Numbered from the stretch's first letter, positions 22,769 to 31,917 are shown. The stretch is DNA of 32,267 nucleotides from Bacillus sp. J33 (GCF_000518885.1 NZ_JAEL01000065.1:1-32267), one strand, 5' to 3'. The notes: generated from the sequence alone by a model not told the origin. Program-made: numbers and translations.

Positions 22769-24723
22769 ATCTGTTCCAATTAACGATCAGAAATGTACAA
22801 AGAAATTTTCGTTTGTATACCATTTACTTCCTTTCCATGATCATAGGCGTTATGATCCATTTTACTTTTTCTTCTCTTATGTATAATAAGGACATTTTGG
22901 CGGCAATCGAAAATAAAAGCAACTTTCAAACTGGTGTAACCATTTCATCTGTTGCCGTATTTTTGTTTATTATTTTCTTTATTTTATATTGCAACTCATT
23001 TTTTATGAAGCAGCGGAAAAAAGAGTTTGGGATGTATGTATTGTTTGGCATGAGTGAATGGCAAATTACTTTCATGATATTTTATGAAACGCTGATGCTT
23101 GGAGCGGTTTCATTAGTGGCTGGGATATTGCTTGGCGGGCTCTTATCGAAATTATTTGGGATGATCTTAATGAATTTAATGCAGTATGACAATGTGATCT
23201 CATTGTCATTTCCGATTGAAGCCATTGGTACGACGATCTTGCTATTTTTCCTGTTGGCCATCATTATTAGTGTACAAAGTTATTTCAATATTCGACGGGT
23301 ACAATTAATAGAGCTATTCCATGCCAAAGAAAAGATGGATAAACCATTTCAATCATCTCCATTATTAGCTTTCCTATCGATCTTTTTGATAGGACTTGCA
23401 ATCGTGCTGATTACCCGCGGAAAAGAGTCAAGTGTTTGGCAGGACTATACAACGATTAGCATGCTGGCAGCAACAGTTGGAATTATTTTAGGAACATACT
23501 TGTTTTTCCGCCAGTTTACGGGGTGGTTTTTAGAGGCGTTAAGAAAGAAAAAGCATTATCACGAAGGAAATTCGGTGCTATGGACATCTTCTTTACGTTT
23601 CCAAGTTAGAGGAAATACGCTAAATTTAACATTTATCGCTCTTTTTAGTGCGGTTATTATGATGTTAATATCGTTTGTGTTCATTAATTATAAAGTTCAA
23701 TTTGAATCAGTAGGAAGAAATATACCAAATCATATTGCCTTTCAGTCTTTAGATGAAACAACAAACAAGGAAATTGAACAAGCCATCAAAGAGTCCAAAC
23801 ATGAGATTGAATACCATGAAACAATCGAAACCATAAGGGCAACGCCAAAAACAGATATAAACGCAGCCTTTGATACACATAAAATAGCAGGTCTTCTGCT
23901 TGTTTCCAATACAGATTATAATGAAATCATTTCGCTGCGCGGGGATGATGAAAAAGTAAACTTAACCGGAACAGAAGCGGTTTCTTTAGCACAAGGGGCA
24001 GATTTTCCAAAGACATATGCAGAAAATCAGCGGCCTCACTTTACGGTGAACACAAAAGAGGAAACTACTTTTCAGATTGCGGAAATGAAGGATTATGCAT
24101 TATTAGGGTGGGCTACTGATCCAAACACCTCGATGATCGAAAAACCCGCTGTGCTGGTGATTTCTGATGAAGCTTATAAAGAGCTGGCAGCTGCTGGTGA
24201 TTCAAGATCCTTTGAAATTTATCATATTACTGATGCGAAAAATGCAGAGGAGCTGTCGGAAAAGGTACACGGAATGGTTTCAAAAACAGAAGGTGCATAC
24301 TACTCCTCTTTTGCCGATGTGTATTCAAGGCAAATAGAGAATTCTGCCTTAATGTTCTTTGCGGCCATGTTTCTTGCGGTAATTGCATTGTTTGCCTTAG
24401 CAAGTGTTATTTACTTTAAGCAATTACGTGAAGCAACAGAAGAGCAGGAGCAATACCAAATTCTTCGTAAATTGGGAGTAGGGAATAAGGAGATAAAAAG
24501 TGTCATTCGGAAGCAAATGCTATTTGTTTTCTTCCCGCCTCTGATTCTAGCCCTTCTCCATGGCTGGCTAGTGATAAAATACTATATTTTAGACTCTATA
24601 CAAGGCAACGATGGATTAACTGGCGCCACTCTCATTATATTTGCCGCATTCTTGATGATTTACGTATTGTTTTATGCATCAGCCACAAATATTTATTATA
24701 AAATTGTTCAGCAGAAATATTGA
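22765..24723 (+). CDS. bceB: Bce-type ABC transporter permease
   Basis: This 652-aa membrane protein has the BceB plan. An N-terminal transmembrane segment (about 15-38) is followed by an FtsX-like block (about 55-165), more helices near 195-315, and an extracellular domain of roughly 200 residues (about 310-520) with no hydrophobic stretch. A C-terminal FtsX block (about 528-648) completes the usual ten segments. The large outer domain is the peptide sensor in this family. It overlaps bceA by ATGA, and transcription ends at the terminator at 24737. It should work with the BceS kinase, which lacks its own sensor domain. Confidence 0.93.
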   Translation: MNLFQLTIRNVQRNFRLYTIYFLSMIIGVMIHFTFSSLMYNKDILAAIENKSNFQTGVTISSVAVFLFIIFFILYCNSFFMKQRKKEFGMYVLFGMSEWQITFMIFYETLMLGAVSLVAGILLGGLLSKLFGMILMNLMQYDNVISLSFPIEAIGTTILLFFLLAIIISVQSYFNIRRVQLIELFHAKEKMDKPFQSSPLLAFLSIFLIGLAIVLITRGKESSVWQDYTTISMLAATVGIILGTYLFFRQFTGWFLEALRKKKHYHEGNSVLWTSSLRFQVRGNTLNLTFIALFSAVIMMLISFVFINYKVQFESVGRNIPNHIAFQSLDETTNKEIEQAIKESKHEIEYHETIETIRATPKTDINAAFDTHKIAGLLLVSNTDYNEIISLRGDDEKVNLTGTEAVSLAQGADFPKTYAENQRPHFTVNTKEETTFQIAEMKDYALLGWATDPNTSMIEKPAVLVISDEAYKELAAAGDSRSFEIYHITDAKNAEELSEKVHGMVSKTEGAYYSSFADVYSRQIENSALMFFAAMFLAVIALFALASVIYFKQLREATEEQEQYQILRKLGVGNKEIKSVIRKQMLFVFFPPLILALLHGWLVIKYYILDSIQGNDGLTGATLIIFAAFLMIYVLFYASATNIYYKIVQQKY

Positions 24724-24736
24724 ATATGAAAAGCGG

Positions 24737-24783
24737 ATCAACCATCAGCGGGAGAGGTCATCCTCATTGATGGTTGATTTTTT
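24737..24783 (+). terminator. Terminator between convergent bceB and bceS
   Basis: ATCAACCATCA (24737-24747) pairs with TGATGGTTGAT (24768-24778), followed by TTTTTC. The right arm is also the last codons of bceS, so the end of that reading frame doubles as terminator sequence. Confidence 0.75.
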
Positions 24784-25774
24784 CATGGTTATGATTCCTA
24801 ATATGTAAATAAGGATCGTAATTTGTCGGGAAGTGGATGATAAATTCTGTATAAGAATTGACTTCAGATTGGCAGGTAATATAATGCCCCAGTTTATTGG
24901 ATAGCTCCTGGGCTAAATACAAGCCCATTCCGGTTGATTTTGTGTAAAGCCGTCCGTTATTGCCAGTAAAGCCGCGGTTAAAAATACGGGGAAGATCCTT
25001 CGATTCAATTCCAATTCCATTATCTCGAATGATCAGCTGCTTTTCCTCCGATGTCTCCTTTGTAGAAATTGATATTTCTCCATTTTCTTCTGTGTATTTC
25101 AAGCTATTGGTCATCAGCTGATTCAAGATAAATTGCAGCCATTTGGGGTCAGTTTGAACGGCCATGGGCTGTAAAGCCAATTGAATGCGAATTTTTTTAG
25201 AAATAAATGTCTTGGAATGACCTTTTACCAATTCCTTGATGATCCTCTCCACATGGCAATTTTTGATTTCATAATCTTGGCTAAAATTATCCAATTTTGC
25301 ATAATACAACGCTTGGTCTACATAGTGTTCAATTTTTTCTACCTCTTCCCGAAAGCTTTTCGGATCTATTTCTGTTTGTGACATTAAACGAAGGACTGAA
25401 ATGGGTGTTTTGATCTCATGGAACCAGGAGACTATGAAATCATAGTGTTCATTTTGCTTCTCCTGAACCTCATTAAGATGCTGAATATGCATCCTTTCCA
25501 TTTCTTCCATTAATTTTTGAAGTTCGTATCCTTCTAGTGAGACACTTACATGGTCTTCGTTATGCCTATTCTTTACAGCTTGGATGTTTTGATAATAGCG
25601 ATAAAGGAGAAAACCGCATAGAATCAAAAGGTTTAAAAACAAAGCATAGAAAAACGTTCTCCATTCCCAATCTGTGTAAGGATCCATTAAAAATATGAAA
25701 GCCACTGTAAAAAAAGAAATGGCATGTATAAAGAGATAAGGCTTTTCAAATGAAAGAAACCGCAAAAATCTCAT
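24764..25774 (-). CDS. bceS: Intramembrane-sensing histidine kinase (BceS-like)
   Basis: This 336-aa kinase has two closely spaced membrane helices (about 13-30 and 40-60) with only a short outside loop (DPYTDWEWRT), the mark of BceS-type kinases that sense through their transporter. The DHp box is SWFHEIKTPIS with His119. The ATPase domain has the N box (FILNQLMTNSLKYT), G1 (DNGIGI) and G2 (STGMGLYLAQEL). It overlaps bceR by 4 bp and is read after it. It should phosphorylate the regulator when the BceAB transporter is at work on a peptide. Confidence 0.93.
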   Translation of the reverse strand: MRFLRFLSFEKPYLFIHAISFFTVAFIFLMDPYTDWEWRTFFYALFLNLLILCGFLLYRYYQNIQAVKNRHNEDHVSVSLEGYELQKLMEEMERMHIQHLNEVQEKQNEHYDFIVSWFHEIKTPISVLRLMSQTEIDPKSFREEVEKIEHYVDQALYYAKLDNFSQDYEIKNCHVERIIKELVKGHSKTFISKKIRIQLALQPMAVQTDPKWLQFILNQLMTNSLKYTEENGEISISTKETSEEKQLIIRDNGIGIESKDLPRIFNRGFTGNNGRLYTKSTGMGLYLAQELSNKLGHYITCQSEVNSYTEFIIHFPTNYDPYLHIRNHNHEKINHQ

Positions 25775-26445
25775 GGAATTAGATACCCCATTCCTTTGCG
25801 GGTGACAATAAAATCTTCTAAACCGAGCGAGGCGATTTTACGTCGGAGACGATTCACATTCACTGTTAATGTATTATCATCAATAAATTGCTCATCATTC
25901 CATAAAGCTTCCATTAATGCCTCCCTGGAAACAATTTTGCCAATTTGCCGCATCATCCGCTGTAAAATGATAAACTCGTTGCGCGAAAGTTCTGTCGTCT
26001 GCCCTTGATATTCAATCGTGGAGTTTGCAACGCGAAATACGAGTTCACGGTGAGTCAATTCCAAACTCTCTTCATCTTGATAAGTATAATTCCGGCGCAG
26101 GAGCGCTGCGACTTTTGCTACTAATATATCCAAGTCAAAAGGTTTTTGCACAAAATCATCGCCGCCCATATTAATAGCCATAATAATATCCATATTTTGA
26201 TTTCTTGAAGATAGAAAGATAATTGGAACTTTGGAAACGGTTCGGATTTTTTGACACCAAAAAAAGCCATCCAGGACTGGCAAATTAATATCTAATAAAA
26301 CCAAATGAGGCTGGACTTTTTCAAATTCAGCTAGCACGTCATCAAAATTGATCACTTCAAATACATTATATTTCCATTTTTTTAAGGAATCGGCTACAAT
26401 ATTCCTAATTTTTTCATCATCTTCGACAATCATGATCTTAAACAT
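25771..26445 (-). CDS. bceR: OmpR-family response regulator (BceR-like)
   Basis: This 224-aa regulator has a receiver domain with the acidic pocket Glu8, Asp9, Asp10, phospho-acceptor Asp52 (LLDINLP) and the Lys of VQKPFDLD. A C-terminal winged helix (about 130-222) contains ELSRNEFIILQRMMRQIGKI and the recognition part NTLTVNVNRLRRKI. The gene is first in bceRS and convergent with bceAB. Phosphorylated BceR should bind the dyad at 21817 and switch on bceAB. Its ATG is followed by a normal receiver start. The upstream 26446-26629 region has no obvious BceR dyad, so bceRS may be constitutive. Confidence 0.93.
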   Translation of the reverse strand: MFKIMIVEDDEKIRNIVADSLKKWKYNVFEVINFDDVLAEFEKVQPHLVLLDINLPVLDGFFWCQKIRTVSKVPIIFLSSRNQNMDIIMAINMGGDDFVQKPFDLDILVAKVAALLRRNYTYQDEESLELTHRELVFRVANSTIEYQGQTTELSRNEFIILQRMMRQIGKIVSREALMEALWNDEQFIDDNTLTVNVNRLRRKIASLGLEDFIVTRKGMGYLIP

Positions 26446-26629
26446 TGGAACCCGCCTTTATTTTTTATGTATGGCACTTTATAAGGAATACATGAACAGA
26501 ATATCATAGGAAGTGATTATGGAATAGTAAATGCGATATTTTTATCATGCTCTGAAGGCCTTATTGCAAAATACATTTTGTTTGTTAATAACCTTATAAA
26601 AAAGGGGAAAAATCTATAGGAGGTATAAG

Positions 26630-27223
26630 TTGATCAACATACATAAAAGATCAAATACTGTAATCATTGTAGTTCATGAAATCTATGGGATTAACCGGCA
26701 TATGAAGAATGTTTGTCAATCATTATCAGAAAAGAAGTTTGATGTTATTTGTCCTAATTTATTAAAACAAGAAGAACCATTTAATTATTCCCAAGAGGAA
26801 GCTGCTTATCAGAATTTTATGGAGAACATAGGTTTTACGAATGCTTCTGACAAAATTAAAAGTGTAGTATTTGATATGAAAGATAAATATGAAAAAGTAT
26901 ATATTGCTGGGTTTAGTGTCGGGGCAACCATTGCTTGGCTGTGCAGTGAGGTAGATTGTCTCGATGGAATAGTCGGATACTATGGTTCACGAATTAGGAG
27001 CTATTTGGGAATAAACCCTTTATGTCCAACAATGCTATTCTTCCCGGAAAGAGAGCAATCTTTTCATGTTGACGAATTAATTTTAAGCTTAAAAGAAAAG
27101 AATATTGAGGTGTATAAATTTAGCGGACAACATGGGTTTAGTGATCCATATTCTCCAAAATATAATGTGAATTCAGAGTATGAAGCATATAACAGGATGG
27201 TTGATTTCTTTCTAAAACATTGA
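26630..27223 (+). CDS. Dienelactone hydrolase family protein
   Basis: This 197-aa alpha/beta hydrolase starts at TTG 26630 behind a strong AGGAGG. It has the DLH-family look: VIIVVHEIYGINRHMKNVCQ, the oxyanion strand with its EIYG, and a nucleophile elbow GFSVGATIA with Ser96. Classical dienelactone hydrolases have Cys there. The general-base His is likely His168 in GQHGFSDP. No neighbour encodes aromatic degradation, so the true substrate is probably another ester or lactone. It is divergent from bceR and apparently single. Confidence 0.85.
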   Translation: MINIHKRSNTVIIVVHEIYGINRHMKNVCQSLSEKKFDVICPNLLKQEEPFNYSQEEAAYQNFMENIGFTNASDKIKSVVFDMKDKYEKVYIAGFSVGATIAWLCSEVDCLDGIVGYYGSRIRSYLGINPLCPTMLFFPEREQSFHVDELILSLKEKNIEVYKFSGQHGFSDPYSPKYNVNSEYEAYNRMVDFFLKH

Positions 27224-27255
27224 TTATCTCAATAATATCCGGGATCTGCTTATTA

Positions 27256-27415
27256 AGGTTCTTGTTTTGCAGGATAAGTCAGATGGGACAATGGCTTTCA
27301 AATGGAATAATGCAATGGGAGTCTCCAAAGTTGGGGACTTCTTAGTGTTTTCAGAATTTTAAAGAGTAATTGGCAGAGCATATCAGGCAAGAAGGGTACA
27401 ATTAATAGTAGAAAT
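27256..27415. repeat. 160-bp direct repeat, copy 1
   Basis: Starts AGGTTCTTG and runs to about 27415. It is about 85% identical by eye to 29976-30132. It contains GGGAGTCTCCAAAGT followed by GGGGACTTC, which form a weak stem. It is not clearly coding. The two copies enclose the P450-PadR pair. Confidence 0.8.
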
Positions 27416-27433
27416 TGTAGGCTTAAAAGCAAA

Positions 27434-27520
27434 AGCTATCGTCCTGTTCCAGTAAGGAGAATGTATATTCCAATGCTCGACTCAAACTAGAAAAGACCAT
27501 TGGGAATACCTGAAGGCTGA
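27434..27520 (+). pseudogene. Remnant of a group II intron reverse transcriptase
   Basis: In one frame it reads SYRPVPVRRMYIPMLDSN, an in-frame TAG (27488-27490), then KRPLGIPEG and TGA. This matches the N-terminal RT block of LtrA-type proteins, usually YRPQPVRRV.IP..NGKKRPLGIP. No further RT or intron RNA parts are seen. The rest of 27224-27606 holds the direct repeat and nothing else I can support. Confidence 0.65.
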
Positions 27521-27606
27521 TTAAAATAGTTAGATATTTAACTAAAGAAATAATAAAAAGAGAACAACAGAAGTAATCTGGTGTTCCCGAATTCAAGTGA
27601 CATATC

Positions 27607-28854
27607 TTATTGACTTTTAAATCCTTCCCTATAAACCCTCAACGGCAGATAAGTTAAGGACTGTCCCGTAGCTGAAGCAGTTAAATTTTTTTCTAATTCA
27701 AACCCTTCTACTGGTTCGATACGAGAAAACTTTTGTACGAATGCCTCTAGTGCAATTTTCATTTCTAATCGTGCAAGAGGTGCACCTAAACAGAAATGCG
27801 GGCCATTTCCGAATGTGAGATGCTTTTTATTATTTGCACGATGAATGTCGATAGAGAAAGGATCGCTATACATGCTTTCATCCAAATTGGAGGCGCTCAT
27901 CCAGGCAATGACTACATCTCCTTTTTTTAAGTCAACCCCTAGCAAATTATTATCTTGTTTGACCGTACGATCTCTTTTGGAAATATGGAAACGATATCGA
28001 AGCATTTCTTCAACAGCTTTCGGGACTAATTGCAAATTATTTCTTAGTTCTCCATATAATGACTTGTCATCATAGAGCAAGGAATAGAATGTATTGGCAA
28101 TCGCATGGCTGGTTGTTTCGACCCCAGCACCTAAAAGCATCATGGTGGTGTGGACAATCTCTTCATCCGTCAGCCTTTCGCCTTCTACTTCAGCTTGGAT
28201 TAAGTCAGAGATAATATCATCGGAAAGGTTTGAACGTTTTTGAACAACAATCGGGTAGAGAAATTGGAAATATTCTTTGGCAGCATTTTGTTTGGCCAGC
28301 TCTATGTCTTCCAGCTTTTCTTTGTCATAAGGCTGGAAAAGGATATCAATCCATTTTTTGAACTGATCCCTGTCTTGTACCGACACCCCAAATAAATCTG
28401 CTATCACCAGGCTGGGCAAAGGGGCAGCCAAGGCTTCAACAATATTGACAGTAGAGTTTTCTTGTATGCCGTCTACAAGTTCAGTTGCAATCTGTTGAAT
28501 ACGAGGTTCCCAGATCTTCAAACTGCGGGGAGTGAAAGCTGCCGATAACAAGGAGCGTACCTTCCGATGTTGAGGTGGATCTAATAATGTAATTTTCACA
28601 ATAGGAGAAGTTTTTTCTTGTTTGTTATCCCCTACAAAAATGGTTGTTCTAGGGCCTTCACTTGAAAAGAATTCATAGTTGCTTAACACCTGTTTACAAT
28701 CTTCATATTTAAATACATTCCATGTATTCGTTTTTTCATGAAAATAAACAGGATGATTGTGAAGCATTTCCTTATACCAATCCATCGGAAAAAATTCTTC
28801 TGTACGTGTTTGGAAATTAGGGATTTCGTTAAGTGGAATTACTTCTTGATTCAT
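27607..28854 (-). CDS. Cytochrome P450 (CYP109-like)
   Basis: This 415-aa soluble bacterial P450 has the haem-ligand loop FGNGPHFCLG with Cys355, the I-helix oxygen-activation motif AGVETT and the K-helix ExxR (EEMLR). The helix C region has DPPQHRKVRSLLSAAFTPR. It resembles CYP109 proteins such as B. subtilis YjiB, enzymes that hydroxylate fatty acids, terpenoids or steroids with separate ferredoxin partners. None is encoded nearby. The I-helix Val in place of the usual Asn/His/Gly is within the family range. The ATG follows AAAGGAGG. Divergent PadR gene 29210 suggests substrate-responsive control. Confidence 0.93.
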   Translation of the reverse strand: MNQEVIPLNEIPNFQTRTEEFFPMDWYKEMLHNHPVYFHEKTNTWNVFKYEDCKQVLSNYEFFSSEGPRTTIFVGDNKQEKTSPIVKITLLDPPQHRKVRSLLSAAFTPRSLKIWEPRIQQIATELVDGIQENSTVNIVEALAAPLPSLVIADLFGVSVQDRDQFKKWIDILFQPYDKEKLEDIELAKQNAAKEYFQFLYPIVVQKRSNLSDDIISDLIQAEVEGERLTDEEIVHTTMMLLGAGVETTSHAIANTFYSLLYDDKSLYGELRNNLQLVPKAVEEMLRYRFHISKRDRTVKQDNNLLGVDLKKGDVVIAWMSASNLDESMYSDPFSIDIHRANNKKHLTFGNGPHFCLGAPLARLEMKIALEAFVQKFSRIEPVEGFELEKNLTASATGQSLTYLPLRVYREGFKSQ

Positions 28855-29209
28855 AATATTCTTATTCCTCCTTTAAATGGAATACAAAACTTACTTAGAT
28901 AAATGGTTTTAAGAATAATACGATTAGCTTCTTAATTTTGTTGAAAAGTGTGATCCTTCCCTGAACACTTTCTATATTCATACTATTCTAATCAGAGTAA
29001 TTTTTATAGAGTAAGATGTAATAGGACCTTGAGCCTGTATATAAATGGCATTTATTTTTATGGCGTAATGGCTTTTTGAAAAAAATTTGACTTATAGGAA
29101 AAGTAACAATTAGCTGGGGAGAAAAAAGAGTCTTTGAAGTATGTTGAGGCTTAATATGATAAAATTTAAGGGTTAAAGAATAGATTCATGATCAGAAAGG
29201 AGAATCCCC
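28855..29209. promoter_or_regulatory. Divergent P450-padR control region
   Basis: This 355-bp AT-rich gap has the ribosome site of the P450 at its left end and of padR (AAAGGAG) at its right. Inside lies the perfect 7-1-7 dyad ATAAATGGCATTTAT (29041-29055), a good operator candidate for PadR or another dimeric regulator. I see no other strong structure. Confidence 0.5.
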
Positions 29210-29788
29210 TTGTCTCTTTCACTATTTATACTCGGCAGTTTAGCTGATGAAAATAGCCATCCATATAAACTAAAGAAAATTTTACAAGATGCGCTGCCTA
29301 TAAATAAAATAAGCGAAGGAAAATTTTACTATAATTTTGAGGCACTGCAGAAAAAAGGGCTGATTGAACCTGTCGAAACCATTCAAAAAGAAAATCGTCC
29401 AAACAAAACCCTGTACAGGATTACTCAGGGTGGAAGACAATTTCTTGAACAAGAGATTTACGACAGTTTTAAAAATGTTTCAAAATTGGAAGATCTATAC
29501 ATCTCCATTTATCTTCTGAAATATATTGATCCAATTAAAGCAGCTTATTTCCTGGAGGATGCGATAAAACAAGAAAAGAGACGTTGGGCTGAATATAGAG
29601 AGGCTAAGAATAAACAAGAATTCAAAAAACGACTTGAATTACTAGATGATAAACAGCAGATGGCCCTGCAATTTATTAGTGAACATGCATTCAGCCAGTC
29701 AGACCAAAATATTCTCTGGATGGAAAAGCTCTTAACTTTTTTAAAGCAGATTGAGATTGAAATAGATAGAGGGGTGCCAAAAGCCTAG
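29210..29788 (+). CDS. PadR-family transcriptional regulator
   Basis: This 192-aa protein starts at TTG 29210 behind AAAGGAG. Its N-terminal winged helix follows PadR: SLFILGSLADENSHPYKLKK, the helix with KFYYNFEALQKKGLIEPVET, and a wing NRPNKTLYRITQGGRQFLEQ. The C-terminal part (about 95-190) is a long helical dimerisation and ligand domain of the Vir_act_alpha_C type. PadR proteins usually repress an adjacent detoxification gene and are released by a small aromatic or drug. The divergent P450 is the natural target. Its last codons form half of a strong hairpin. Confidence 0.9.
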   Translation: MSLSLFILGSLADENSHPYKLKKILQDALPINKISEGKFYYNFEALQKKGLIEPVETIQKENRPNKTLYRITQGGRQFLEQEIYDSFKNVSKLEDLYISIYLLKYIDPIKAAYFLEDAIKQEKRRWAEYREAKNKQEFKKRLELLDDKQQMALQFISEHAFSQSDQNILWMEKLLTFLKQIEIEIDRGVPKA

Positions 29789-29807
29789 CTTTTGGCACCC
29801 CTCTATC
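29765..29807. terminator. Perfect 20-bp hairpin at the end of padR
   Basis: Arm 29765-29784 (GATAGAGGGGTGCCAAAAGC) and arm 29788-29807 are exact reverse complements around a CTA loop. The stem includes the last padR codons and the stop. The tail is only T-rich (TCATTCTTTATT), so it may terminate or protect the mRNA. Confidence 0.65.
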
Positions 29808-29975
29808 TCATTCTTTATTCAATGACAGGTTTACTTTAACGTTCATCGTTTCACCTTTAACAAAACACCATTCCCTTAAATGGAATGAGTGCAGTAACAG
29901 AGCAAATTCTGCCTCATGCATTGCTCTATTGTTTAATATAGGACATGGTTAGTAATCTAAGGCATCTATATATTT

Positions 29976-30132
29976 AGGTTCTTGCTTGCGGGATAAGTCA
30001 GATGGGACAAATGCTTTCAAATGGAGTAATGCACTGGGAGTCTCCAAAGTTAGGGACTCCTTTATATTTTCAGAATTTTAAGTGGAATTGGTAGAGCATA
30101 TCAGGCAAGAAGGGTAAAATTAATAGTAGAAA
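29976..30132. repeat. 160-bp direct repeat, copy 2
   Basis: Begins AGGTTCTTG like copy 1 and keeps the same order through GGGAGTCTCCAAAGTTAGGG to TTAATAGTAGAAA. It ends about 20 nt before the aminotransferase ribosome site. The remaining 29808-29975 gap shows nothing else I can support. Confidence 0.8.
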
Positions 30133-30162
30133 CTAACACAATGTGAAAGGTGATGGATTGTA

Positions 30163-31358
30163 GTGAATGTAGCATCTTTTTTTCCTGAAAACATCAAGCA
30201 GCACTTAAGAATACCCCGCCTGGCGAGTGGATTCCCGATCTTCCAGACGATTGCATTCGTCTGCATTCCGGATATCCGCCACCATCTCTTGTTCCAGTTG
30301 AGGAGCTAAAGGAAGCAGTTGTCAGTCTATTGGATGTAGAGAAGGATTTACCGCTCCATTATATTGGAAGTCCGGGAATTGCAATGCTGAAGGAACAGAT
30401 TCAAGAAAGATTGGAAGAGCGCGGCATTTCGGTTTCAGGAGAAGAGCTGTTAATAACCTCCGGCGCTTGTCAGGCAATCGATTTGATTGCCCGCATTTTC
30501 CTTGATGAGGATACAATCGTGGCGGTAGAGTCTCCCACTTATATGGAGGCTTTGGAAATTTTTCAGAATTATACGAAGCAAATTATCAGTATTCCGGTAG
30601 ATGAGCATGGACTTCAAACCGATGTATTAGAAGAGGTTTTAGCCAAAAGGAAACGAAGCGGGCTAGCCCAGCCGCGTTTTCTATATATCATTCCAACCTT
30701 TCAAAATCCTACAGGGACGACTATGACAGCAGAGCGGAGGCAGCATGTATTGGAACTAGCCGACAGCTATAATTTTTTCATTGTGGAGGATGATGCGTAC
30801 GGGGAATTATCATTTTATAAGAATCCGCCAACACTGAAAGGAATGGATAAAAAGTCCAGAGTTCTGCATGTCGGATCGTTATCCAAGGTAGTGGCACCAG
30901 GAATGCGCATTGGGTGGATAGCTGCTTCAAGTGAAATCATTCATGCATCCGCATGGTTTAAAAAGGACCAGGGCCACCCATTTGCTCAAGCCACCATGGC
31001 TGCATACTTAGCAAACATCGATTTTAAGGAAAAACTCGTAACCTTGAGAGACACGTACCGAGCCAAATGTACCGTGATGCTCTCGGCACTGGAACAGTAC
31101 CTTCCAAAATCGGTTACATGGTATTTACCAAAAGGGGGTTACTTCGTATGGGTGAAAATTCCTGGTGTCGACACATCGAAAATGCTAAAGGAGGCGATAT
31201 CGGAGGGAGTATCTTTTATCCCGGGTAAATACTTTTTCCTGGACCAAATAGATGGAACCGAGTTTCTGCGCCTTTCGTTCAGTTATGAGGGTGAAAAGGA
31301 AATAGTAGAGGGAATTCAAAGGCTGGGGAGAGTCGCAGAAGCTAATCTTAGAAAATAA
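30163..31358 (+). pseudogene. PLP-dependent aminotransferase (MocR/LysN-like), frameshifted near 30200
   Basis: The main frame (342 aa from TTG 30330) is a fold type I aminotransferase: SGACQAIDLIA, NPTGTTMTAERR, VEDDAYGELSF and the PLP lysine Lys186 in GSLSKVVAPGMRIGW (codon at 30885). But homology continues upstream of 30330 in the same frame, ALKNTPPGEWIPDLPDDCIR and LHSGYPPPSLVPVEEL, with no start codon before a TGA at 30186. A better start is GTG 30163 (after AAAGGTGA), reading MNVASFFPENIKQ in the next frame. One missing base near 30197-30201 would join them to about 398 aa, the normal size. Whether this is real inactivation or a sequence error is unknown. Confidence 0.75.
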
Positions 31359-31499
31359 ATAGATCTATTGATTACTGAAACTTTCATTTTTGGGTGTGGT
31401 GATGCCAAGTAAAGAAGATGAATTTATAATTTCACCATCATGCATAAGAATATAAGAAAAATTTACAAAAAAATCTACTTTAAATAGGGGGATATTTAA

Positions 31500-31793
31500 A
31501 TGATATTAGAAGCTGTAATGTTAAAAGTTAAGGAAGGTATGGAAGAGGAATATGAAGAAGCATTTTGTGAAGCATCAAAAATTATTTCTTCAATGAAAGG
31601 GTACATATCTCACGAATTACAACGTTGTATGGAAGTTAAGGGAAAATATTTATTGCTGGTGAAGTGGGAATCATTAGAAGACCATACAGTTGGATTTAGA
31701 CAATCGAAAGAGTATCAAGAATGGAAAAAACAGCTGCATCATTTCTATGAGCCATTTCCAACAGTTGAACATTTTGAAAATGTTCCTCTTTAA
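31500..31793 (+). CDS. Antibiotic biosynthesis monooxygenase (ABM)-domain protein
   Basis: This 97-aa protein is a single ABM ferredoxin-like fold: MILEAVMLKVKEGMEEEYEE, then AFCEASKIISSMKGYISHEL, LLVKWESLEDHTVGFRQSKE, ending in FPTVEHFENV. The order beta-alpha-beta-beta-alpha-beta and the ISHELQRC / VKWES strands are typical of the family, which includes small oxygenases and haem-degrading enzymes. The ATG follows a GGGGGA site. It is alone between the aminotransferase and a terminator. Its substrate is unknown. Confidence 0.85.
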   Translation: MILEAVMLKVKEGMEEEYEEAFCEASKIISSMKGYISHELQRCMEVKGKYLLLVKWESLEDHTVGFRQSKEYQEWKKQLHHFYEPFPTVEHFENVPL

Positions 31794-31869
31794 AAGGTTA
31801 TCCGAAATCAATATTTGATTAATTCAAAAAACGCGATAATATTTACGTATAAAAGAATCGATAGGCAAT

Positions 31870-31917
31870 GACGCCTGTTTCAATAGCTTATTATGAGCTA
31901 TTGGGCAGGCGTCTTTT
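31870..31917 (+). terminator. Rho-independent terminator
   Basis: GACGCCTG (31870-31877) pairs with CAGGCGTC (31906-31913) and the inner CAATAGCT with AGCTATTG, followed by TTTTA. It ends the ABM transcript. Confidence 0.85.

Noticed and set aside
31401-31454. 17-codon frame MPSKEDEFIISPSCIRI before the ABM gene
   Set aside because: Too short and without resemblance to any leader peptide; nothing beyond chance supports it.
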